A DNA stretch of 6,495 nt. Source: RUG13615 sp040307715. Its GTDB lineage: Bacteria > Bacillota > Clostridia > Peptostreptococcales > Anaerovoracaceae. Below the pieces are notes generated by a model that had not been told where the DNA came from, did not search any database, and was given only the letters and a program-made list of their open reading frames with translations. How positions within the stretch are numbered: position 1 is the stretch's first letter; each line of letters begins with the position of its first letter. Positions 1 through 4,882 of this stretch are shown here, one piece after another. The translations under genes were made by a program, and so were the position numbers. The stretch lies in NCBI GenBank assembly GCA_040307715.1, contig JAWRJC010000076.1:1-6495 (forward strand). Direction: 5' to 3'.

Positions 1-1324
1 TTCGATGCTCTTCGGGGCGGGCAACCTGATCTTCCCGCCGGAGATCGGTCTTTCGGGCGGCACCTCCTGGTGGCAGGGGTATCTGGCTTACTTTCTGGCG
101 GATGCGGCGCTCGGCATCTGCAGCGTCTTCGCGATGCTCAAAGTGGATGGCAACCCGGACCGCCTCACAGGAACGGTTGGCCGCACGGGCTCCCTGATCA
201 TCAATCTGGCGTGCATCATCTGCATCGGCCCGCTGCTGGCGATCCCGCGCAATGCGGCTGTCACGTTCGAGATGGGTGCGGTGCCGCTGCTGGGGATCGA
301 GCCGGGTAGTCTCGTCGCCAGACTGATTTTCTCGGTGCTGTTCTTTGCGGTCGTGGTCGTGCTGACGATTCGGCCGTCCAAAGTCATCGACATCCTCGGC
401 AAATACCTGACGCCTGTGCTCGTGGCGGCGATCGCGGTGCTGATCATCCGCGGCATCATCAGTCCAGCCGCACCGGCCGGACCGGCAGTCTCGGAATCGC
501 TCTTCCGGGACGGCATCTACAATGGCTACCAGACCCTAGACCTGATGGCGGGCCTCTTCTTCTCGATCCTCGTGATCGAATCGATCCGCGGCAAGCAGGC
601 GGAAGGTGCGCTCGGTGCGGTCGGTGAAAAGAGGGCGGCGGCGCGTGCAGCCCTGCTGGCAGGCGGTCTGCTCTGTTTTGTGTACGGCGGCATGACGTAT
701 CTTGGCGCAACGACCGGCTCGCAGTGGACAGAAGCGTTCCTGAGTGGGGAAATCAATCAGGCGGGGCTTGTTGTCAACATCGCCCAGTCTCTGCTGGGGA
801 ATATTGGCGTCGGCGTCCTGAGCGTCATCGTGGCGCTGGCGTGCCTGACGACGGCGATCGGTCTGACATCCGCGGCGGCGGAGTATTTCGCCGGCCTGCT
901 CGTTTCGCAGCGCACAAAAAAAGAAGACATCCGGAATGTCTCCTATGACCGCATGTATGCCGCTATGATCCTTCTCGTCTCGGGCGTTTCTCTGGTGCTG
1001 AGCAATTTCGGGCTCTCCGCGATCATCAGCATCGCGGCACCGGTCCTGATGCTGTTCTACCCGGTCGTCATGTTCCTGACGCTGATGACGCTGCTGCGCG
1101 ACGTGCTGCGCAAGCAGAATATCTACCGGCTCGGCGCGGGCGTGAGTTTCCTCATCAGTGCGCTGACGGTGCTGGCGGATACCTGCGGCGTGGAAGCTTG
1201 CAGCTTTATCCATCAGCTGCCGCTCGATGCATATGGCTTTAACTGGCTGATCCCAGCGGTCATCGCCGCTGTGATCGGGTACTTCCTGCCCGGCAGGGAG
1301 ATCGGAGAAGAGATCAAGGACTGA
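1..1324 (+). CDS. brnQ: Branched-chain amino acid transport system II carrier protein (BrnQ/LIVCS family), 5' end outside window
   Basis: Probable cation-coupled symporter importing leucine, isoleucine and valine across the cytoplasmic membrane. The frame is open from base 2 and reads S-M-L-F-G-A-G-N-L-I-F-P-P, the family's first-helix signature (FGAGNxIFPP), which normally sits about 15-20 residues from the true start. The ATG at base 5 is therefore internal and only a short N-terminal piece is missing. From that Met 439 residues remain, against roughly 430-450 for complete family members. Almost the whole protein is hydrophobic helices (about 12 expected), with short basic loops such as SQRTKKEDIR near residue 300 and a charged tail ending GREIGEEIKD. 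The stop is TGA at 1322. The next gene is convergent and begins its 3' end 18 bases away, so brnQ is the last gene of its transcript. Family assignment is firm; substrate preference is inferred from the family. Confidence 0.93.
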   Translation, partial: SMLFGAGNLIFPPEIGLSGGTSWWQGYLAYFLADAALGICSVFAMLKVDGNPDRLTGTVGRTGSLIINLACIICIGPLLAIPRNAAVTFEMGAVPLLGIEPGSLVARLIFSVLFFAVVVVLTIRPSKVIDILGKYLTPVLVAAIAVLIIRGIISPAAPAGPAVSESLFRDGIYNGYQTLDLMAGLFFSILVIESIRGKQAEGALGAVGEKRAAARAALLAGGLLCFVYGGMTYLGATTGSQWTEAFLSGEINQAGLVVNIAQSLLGNIGVGVLSVIVALACLTTAIGLTSAAAEYFAGLLVSQRTKKEDIRNVSYDRMYAAMILLVSGVSLVLSNFGLSAIISIAAPVLMLFYPVVMFLTLMTLLRDVLRKQNIYRLGAGVSFLISALTVLADTCGVEACSFIHQLPLDAYGFNWLIPAVIAAVIGYFLPGREIGEEIKD

Positions 1325-1342
1325 CATCGAGAAAGCCAAAGA

Positions 1343-1933
1343 CTAGCGGTATGAGACCCCCGGCAGGTGGTCTTTGAGCAGATCCTTGGTCGTTGCGAGG
1401 ACTTCCTCGAGGGGAGCATCGCCGTATTCACCGGCGAGCCAGTCCAGATACGCGTAGGCGATGCAGACGGCGCACAGGTCGCTGCGGATACGCTGGGTGT
1501 TGGAATGCCCAGCGGTCTTTTCGTTGACCGAACTGGTCGATTCCGCAGTATTGTACTGCAGCAGGCGGCCGATGCACTCCTTGAACGCATTCTTGAAATC
1601 AAACCGATTGCCGGCTTTGGCAACGTGCCGGAAGAAGTCGATCTCCCGGTACATCAGGGTGTTAAGGATCGCGAAGAACTGGTCGATGTCAAAGTGATCG
1701 AGCTTTGCGATCTCACCGGCAATTTCTTTTTCCATATCGTCGACAAATTCCAGAAAAACATCTTCGACGATGTCGTAGTGGGCATAGAAGGTCATTCGGT
1801 TCAGGTCCGCCTTGCGCGTCAGCGCGGCGATCGAGAAGTGCGTGTCCTCTTTTTCGATGACCAGATCGATGAAGGCACGGCGGAACAGTTGCTTGTTGCG
1901 CAGAAAGCGCCGGTCGGTGGAAGTCTTGTACAT
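1343..1933 (-). CDS. TetR/AcrR-family transcriptional regulator
   Basis: DNA-binding repressor-type protein of 196 residues, a usual TetR length. The N-terminal helix-turn-helix spans about residues 15-62: a first helix around LFRRAFIDLVIEKE, then IAALTRKADLNRMTFYAHYD, which matches the TetR pattern of an Ala/Ile helix, a turn and the TFYxHYxD recognition helix. The C-terminal ligand/dimer domain is variable and contains AYAYLDWLAGEYGDAPLEEV, a helix seen in small Gram-positive TetR proteins; the ligand is unknown. A longer frame starts with TTG at 1981, but I prefer ATG at 1933. The family's typical MYKTSTDRR opening begins there, and the best minus-strand promoter (1973-2000) would start transcription downstream of that TTG. 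No good Shine-Dalgarno precedes the ATG, so initiation may be weak. The gene diverges from the membrane protein at 2120 and converges on brnQ. A palindrome over its start site suggests autoregulation. Confidence 0.9.
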   Translation of the reverse strand: MYKTSTDRRFLRNKQLFRRAFIDLVIEKEDTHFSIAALTRKADLNRMTFYAHYDIVEDVFLEFVDDMEKEIAGEIAKLDHFDIDQFFAILNTLMYREIDFFRHVAKAGNRFDFKNAFKECIGRLLQYNTAESTSSVNEKTAGHSNTQRIRSDLCAVCIAYAYLDWLAGEYGDAPLEEVLATTKDLLKDHLPGVSYR

Positions 1934-1945
1934 GGTCGTTAGGGG

Positions 1946-1969
1946 GATGAGGAATCGCGATTCCTCATC
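1946..1969. promoter_or_regulatory. Perfect 24-bp palindrome, likely TetR operator
   Basis: The half-arm GATGAGGAATCG is followed directly by its exact reverse complement, with no spacer and no mismatch. It lies 12 bases upstream of the regulator's ATG and covers the predicted transcription start (near 1966) of the minus-strand promoter. TetR dimers commonly bind palindromes of this size over their own promoter, so it is the best operator candidate here. The same sequence would fold as a hairpin in the regulator's mRNA leader, an alternative role. Confidence 0.7.
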
Positions 1970-1972
1970 ATT

Positions 1973-2000
1973 TCTATACAAAGTGATAGTTACTAATCAA
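1973..2000 (-). promoter_or_regulatory. Probable promoter of the TetR gene
   Basis: On the minus strand a -35 box TTGATT (1995-2000) and a -10 box TATAGA (1973-1978) are separated by 16 bases. Transcription would begin near 1966, inside the 24-bp palindrome, leaving a leader of about 33 bases before the ATG at 1933. Confidence 0.55.
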
Positions 2001-2008
2001 TGTGATTA
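1994..2008. promoter_or_regulatory. 15-bp inverted repeat between the divergent promoters
   Basis: TAATCA-ATG-TGATTA has perfect 6-bp arms around a 3-base centre. It overlaps the -35 box of the minus-strand promoter and ends 11 bases before the -35 box proposed for the plus-strand promoter. It could be a second operator for the TetR protein or a site for another regulator. Its arms differ from those of the 24-bp palindrome. Confidence 0.4.
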
Positions 2009-2018
2009 TTATTGCGCA

Positions 2019-2047
2019 TTGTGCCGCCGCGGTCAAGCCAGCATAAT
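2019..2047 (+). promoter_or_regulatory. Probable promoter of the membrane-protein gene
   Basis: TTGTGC (2019-2024) and CATAAT (2042-2047) are 17 bases apart. The -10 box matches five of six consensus bases and the -35 box three of six. Transcription would start near 2054, giving a leader of about 65 bases. The weak -35 fits a regulated promoter. Confidence 0.45.
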
Positions 2048-2058
2048 GGGATTGCAGA

Positions 2059-2100
2059 GAGCCGGAAGGCTCCGTAAAAAACAAACGCGCGAAAGGCGCG
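2059..2100 (+). other. Two small hairpins in the mRNA leader of the membrane-protein gene
   Basis: GAGCC-GGAA-GGCTC (2059-2072, a GNRA-type loop) and CGCGC-GAAAG-GCGCG (2086-2100) form two 5-bp GC-rich stems between the proposed start site and the ribosome binding site GGAGG at 2108-2112. Neither is followed by a U-tract, so they are not terminators; stabilising the 5' end of the message is one possibility. No known riboswitch class was recognised. Confidence 0.4.
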
Positions 2101-2119
2101 GAAAAATGGAGGCACTATT

Positions 2120-2896
2120 ATGGATCTCATTATGAAACTGATCAGCGGCTATCCGTCGGGTGACGTATCCGGGCAGGATTTCGTCGACCATCTGAGCATC
2201 GGCGCACCGGGCTGGCAGGGGGCATGGCTGGCCATCGCGCTGGCGGTCGTCTTCGGCCTGCTGGTGTACATCATCCCGATCTACCTGACCGAAAAGGACA
2301 AACTGGGTCCGTACCCGCTGTGGATGCATACATTCTACTGGGCGGCGGATTTCATGGGCATATGGGTCTTCCTGGCCGCATGGAATCGCTACGACCACTT
2401 CCTGCTGTTCCTGCTGCTCGCCATCGGCGAAGCGGTCTGGGTCGGCATGGAGACATACTGCCTGCAGCGCGCGCTGACGTACGAAAAGGACGTCATCTGG
2501 AAGCCGGGCACACCGTTCAAAGACCACATGAAGGACATCGTGTTCCAGATCGTGATCTTCTACGTTGGGCTCAACTTCCTGCGTTTCGAGCTGCACGACG
2601 AGACCATGTGGAAGTTCTGGATCTTCACGCAGGTGCTGATCACCATCGCGCCGGGCCTCGTCCTCGAAAAGCGCGGATATCGCCGCGGCAACAACAGGGC
2701 GCTGCACATCGTCTTCATCTGCGTCGCGCTCGTTTCATTCAACCCATGGTGCAACATGTGGCTGGCGATCGCACCGGATTTCTTCTCGCTGTCCGAGAAT
2801 CCGTGGTACTACCTGATGGGTGTCGTGTGCCTGTTCTTCGCGGTGCGCGGGCTGATCGTCTACAACAAACTGCCTGAGAAAGGGAAGGCGGCATAA
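2120..2896 (+). CDS. Polytopic membrane protein of unknown function (about 7 helices)
   Basis: I do not recognise this 258-residue protein with certainty. Hydrophobic segments lie near residues 35-56, 68-88, 93-112, 138-156, 165-182, 194-219 and 229-247, giving about seven membrane spans, with a short amphipathic N-terminus and a basic C-terminal tail (LPEKGKAA). It is rich in Trp, Phe and Tyr (for example WMHTFYWAADFMGIWVFLAAW). Acidic or polar residues sit inside helices: D78 in the second span, and E104 and E111 in the third. Overall size and helix count resemble the small seven-helix PaxB/Pyr4-type terpene cyclase fold, but I see no diagnostic motif and offer that only as a search lead. 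Start: ATG 2120 with GGAGG seven bases upstream, preferred over the in-frame ATG at 2132. It diverges from the TetR gene and is probably its regulated target; a transport or envelope role would fit such a pair. A hairpin follows the stop. Confidence 0.8.
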   Translation: MDLIMKLISGYPSGDVSGQDFVDHLSIGAPGWQGAWLAIALAVVFGLLVYIIPIYLTEKDKLGPYPLWMHTFYWAADFMGIWVFLAAWNRYDHFLLFLLLAIGEAVWVGMETYCLQRALTYEKDVIWKPGTPFKDHMKDIVFQIVIFYVGLNFLRFELHDETMWKFWIFTQVLITIAPGLVLEKRGYRRGNNRALHIVFICVALVSFNPWCNMWLAIAPDFFSLSENPWYYLMGVVCLFFAVRGLIVYNKLPEKGKAA

Positions 2897-2926
2897 ACAG
2901 CTGCTTGCTATATAGGGGGAACTATG

Positions 2927-2960
2927 GAAAGGGAATCGCCTGGTATGGCGATTCTCTTTC
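2927..2960 (+). terminator. Long hairpin after the membrane-protein gene, probable terminator
   Basis: A 14-bp stem with one G-U pair and a 6-base loop (TGGTAT) starts 30 bases after the stop codon. The core arms are GAATCGCC (2933-2940) and GGCGATTC (2947-2954), extended by GAAAGG/CTCTTTC. The 3' side reads TCTCTTTC instead of a clean U-run, and a T-rich stretch follows at 2971-2982, so termination efficiency is uncertain. The A/T pairs at the base would allow some function in both directions. Confidence 0.55.
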
Positions 2961-3026
2961 GCTATGCGCCTTTGTTCTTTTTGCGGCGGGAGCGCGGAGA
3001 AAGGTAATGGATGATGGAGAAAAAGG

Positions 3027-3055
3027 TTGACAATATCGGCTTTCGATAATAGTAT
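3027..3055 (+). promoter_or_regulatory. Probable promoter of the padR-DUF2812 unit
   Basis: A perfect consensus -35 box TTGACA (3027-3032) is followed after 17 bases by TAGTAT (3050-3055), four of six matches to the -10 consensus. Transcription would start near 3062, with a leader of about 85 bases. One copy of the TCGATAA repeat lies in the spacer, directly beside the -10 box, where a bound repressor would block RNA polymerase. Confidence 0.6.
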
Positions 3056-3111
3056 GAAGATGTAATATCGATAATCGATAAACGAAATTCGATAATAATG
3101 CGGAAATCGAT
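3043..3111. repeat. Cluster of TCGATAA repeats, probable PadR operator region
   Basis: TCGATAA occurs at 3043, 3068, 3075 and 3089, and a fifth shorter copy TCGAT at 3107. The two central copies form a perfect inverted repeat, TATCGAT-A-ATCGATA (3066-3080), with 7-bp arms around one base, placed at the expected transcription start. The stretch is AT-rich compared with its flanks. PadR proteins usually autoregulate through sites in their own promoter, so this is the natural candidate operator, though it does not have the ATGT/ACAT form described for some PadR proteins. Confidence 0.6.
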
Positions 3112-3147
3112 GGTGATGTGCGATTCCGCCTGATAAGGAGGGGTGAT

Positions 3148-3462
3148 ATGGGCAAGAAAGCACTGGAGCCAATCACTGAATCTATGTTCTACGTGCTGTT
3201 GTGCCTGCACACGAGGAATATGTACGGCACTGAGATCGCCAATCTGGTCCGCCGGCTGACCGCTGGCCGGGTGCAGCTCGGACCGGGGACGCTGTATTCG
3301 ATCCTTTCTACGTTCGAAGAGGAGGATGTGATCATGCGGGCGCTGCAGCAGGGGCGCCGGATCACATACCAGATCACAGAGAAGGGTGAGCAGCTATACC
3401 AGGGAGAACTGGCACGGCTGCAGGCTTGTCTGGAGGATGCAAAGCGGGATCTTGGCCTGTAA
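3148..3462 (+). CDS. PadR-family transcriptional regulator
   Basis: Small winged-helix regulator of 104 residues, typical of the short PadR subfamily. The N-terminal helix ESMFYVLLCLHTRNMYGTEI (11-30) matches the PadR pattern of a hydrophobic helix ending in YGxEI. The wing region carries VQLGPGTLYSIL (42-53), the family's GPGTLY hallmark, followed by QGRRITYQITEKGEQLYQGE (68-87), the GRR-x-Y-x-ITxKG wing. A short C-terminal helix (88-104) would provide dimer contacts. ATG 3148 is chosen over the in-frame GTG at 3118 because AAGGAGG ends six bases before it and the PadR similarity begins there. Forty bases downstream begins a DUF2812 gene, a pairing common in Bacillota in which PadR is thought to control the membrane protein. 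The signal sensed is unknown. Confidence 0.93.
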   Translation: MGKKALEPITESMFYVLLCLHTRNMYGTEIANLVRRLTAGRVQLGPGTLYSILSTFEEEDVIMRALQQGRRITYQITEKGEQLYQGELARLQACLEDAKRDLGL

Positions 3463-3502
3463 AGAGAGTGACGAAAGAGAACGGACGAACCGGGGAACTG
3501 AC

Positions 3503-3571
3503 ATGAAAAGATTATTCGCAAAGCAGCTGTATTTAACTCGTATGATTTTGACTATAAGGAGGACTGGCTGA
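3503..3571 (+). pseudogene. Out-of-frame 5' fragment of the DUF2812 gene
   Basis: An ATG with GGGGA six bases upstream (3492-3496) opens a 22-codon frame, MKRLFAKQLYL followed by unrelated residues, ending at TGA 3569. From base 3535 another frame reads NSYDFDYKEDWLNQ and runs straight into the long downstream ORF. Joined, the two give a normal DUF2812 N-terminus. A single base is missing around 3533-3534: one extra T would restore TTT (Phe) and a continuous gene. It is either a real disruption or a sequence error. The local TTTAACT is not a classical slippery heptamer for programmed -1 frameshifting. Confidence 0.7.
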
Positions 3572-3576
3572 ACCAG

Positions 3577-4728
3577 ATGGCAAAAGAGGGCTATCTGCTG
3601 GTGCATGATGGCATCTTCGTCTGCCGCTTTGAAGCTTCTGACAACCACAGCCGGCGGTACTGTATCGTTCCGAAGGATGACAGCGATCTTTCACAGGAAG
3701 AGCTGGACCTGTATCAGGAGCAGGGCTGGTTCCTTCTTTCCGGCCGTGCAGGTACAAGCATTTTCTATACAGATGAGACAGATGCACCGGATCTGTTTAC
3801 CGATGAGCAGAGTTATCAATCTTACCTGTCAAAATCATTGCGGTCTTTTATCTGGAACTGTTTCACCTTCCTTGTGCTCGCACTGATATGGGCTTTCAAC
3901 CTTTATATTTCACTGCCGGGCGGGCAGATGGAGGGCTTGTACGGATTGACCGACCGGACGATGGGATTGGAAATCAGCTACTTTGTCACGGCGTTGTTGA
4001 TTGTTGGTTTTTACACAGCAGAAGGCATTGCCAGGCTTCGTGCAAGGCGCAGAATTCTGCAGGGCATTCGAAGAGAGTACCGGAAAGGCACGTATTTGAG
4101 AAAGTGGCTGACCGGATGGTGGACCTATGTGCTGATCGTGTTGGTCATTGCCGCCGCAGGTTATAGTTTATTCAACGGGACCGGGTTGGACATCCAGGAG
4201 GCGATGGCTTATCAGGGCGATTCTCCTGCGATGTTCAGGGAATTCTCACCGGAGGAATGGGACTTCGTCAGAGCTCATACGGGAGACGAGTTGCCGGCGG
4301 AAGAAAAAGCGGCGCAGTACGATTATGAACTGCGGCATGTTACCAATACGACGCTGCGGGAAGGCTATACCGAAGATGTCTGGCCGAAAGAATATACTGG
4401 TTATGATGACTTTGAACTGCCGGAGTACTACAGCATGACCTGTGACTTCCGGAAGGAGAAAACCGCAGTCAAGATGCTGAACCGGCAGATCGGCATTGAC
4501 ATGAACCAGAGCACCAATCCGCAGCTGGCAGAAAAGAACGCAGCGGAAATTGAAGTCGCGGACTCCAAGGCGGGGGTAGATTACGCTGGATACTACGACG
4601 AACGCGACGCGGAAGGAGACGGCTGGCAGTATCTGTATCTGCGCAAAGGGACGAAGGTCGTCTATGTGTCGTACTCCGGAAGCCAGGATCTGCTGGATGC
4701 GCTGGCGCTGTTCGCGGACCAGCTGTAG
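3577..4728 (+). CDS. DUF2812 domain membrane protein (main part, frameshifted upstream)
   Basis: Membrane protein of unknown biochemical role, 383 residues from this ATG and 408 if the upstream fragment is joined. The N-terminal cytoplasmic part (1-85) is the DUF2812 domain: the WLNQ-MAKEGYLL junction, FVCRFEASDNHSRRYCI, and the QEQGWFLLSGRAGTSIFYTDE block matching the family's GW...YF segment. Hydrophobic spans lie near 89-112, 134-151 and 182-200. A roughly 180-residue, mainly acidic and Tyr-rich C-terminal domain follows and ends with a YLRKGTKVVYVSYSG strand pair; three spans would put it outside the membrane. ATG 3577 has AAGGAGG 14 bases upstream, too far for ideal initiation, but the upstream fragment stops six bases before it, so reinitiation could produce this form. 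PadR-DUF2812 pairs are widespread in Bacillota. The gene is lower in G+C than its neighbours (a 60-base sample at 3961 is 42 percent). Confidence 0.85.
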   Translation: MAKEGYLLVHDGIFVCRFEASDNHSRRYCIVPKDDSDLSQEELDLYQEQGWFLLSGRAGTSIFYTDETDAPDLFTDEQSYQSYLSKSLRSFIWNCFTFLVLALIWAFNLYISLPGGQMEGLYGLTDRTMGLEISYFVTALLIVGFYTAEGIARLRARRRILQGIRREYRKGTYLRKWLTGWWTYVLIVLVIAAAGYSLFNGTGLDIQEAMAYQGDSPAMFREFSPEEWDFVRAHTGDELPAEEKAAQYDYELRHVTNTTLREGYTEDVWPKEYTGYDDFELPEYYSMTCDFRKEKTAVKMLNRQIGIDMNQSTNPQLAEKNAAEIEVADSKAGVDYAGYYDERDAEGDGWQYLYLRKGTKVVYVSYSGSQDLLDALALFADQL

Positions 4729-4780
4729 GGGATGGTGAAGATGCCGGTCTTCGGCCGGACAGAGCGATTCCACAGGCTGG

Positions 4781-4809
4781 TTGAACGCCCCGCGGGCATA
4801 TGGTAAAAT
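4781..4809 (+). promoter_or_regulatory. Strong promoter of the serine acetyltransferase gene
   Basis: TTGAAC (4781-4786) and TAAAAT (4804-4809) are 17 bases apart, with TGG before the -10 box making it an extended -10. The spacer holds an 11-bp inverted repeat GCCC-CGC-GGGC (4787-4797) that might bind a regulator. Transcription would begin near 4816, giving a leader of about 66 bases containing the hairpin GGGCAG...CTGCCT (4825-4846). Confidence 0.7.
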
Positions 4810-4882
4810 ACCTACTAAATGAATGGGCAGTATGATTGTGCTGCCTTGAAAGAGCAACGCGCTTACCGCAGGAGGGAAGCAC

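Noticed and set aside
536..1339. 267-codon minus-strand ORF inside brnQ
   Set aside because: Its Arg/Gln/Asp/His-rich composition is typical of antisense frames in high-G+C coding DNA; brnQ is unambiguous there.
1353..1375. Hairpin GAGACC...GGTCTTT as a brnQ terminator
   Set aside because: Only five to six pairs with a 10-base loop and three T after it, located inside the TetR coding sequence; too weak to call.
1367..1942. 191-codon plus-strand ORF opposite the TetR gene
   Set aside because: It is the antisense shadow of a clear TetR protein and shows no family features of its own.
1934..1981. Longer TetR start at TTG 1981
   Set aside because: Family similarity begins at ATG 1933, the TTG lies upstream of the predicted transcription start, and no Shine-Dalgarno supports it.
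3530..3540. Programmed -1 frameshift at TTTAACT
   Set aside because: The heptamer does not fit the X XXY YYZ rule in the zero frame, and no pseudoknot or strong stem is evident just downstream; a one-base deletion is simpler.
4744..4758. Hairpin CCGG(T)C-TTCG-GCCGG after DUF2812 as a terminator
   Set aside because: A stable UUCG-type loop is possible, but no U-tract follows; it may only be an mRNA 3' structure.
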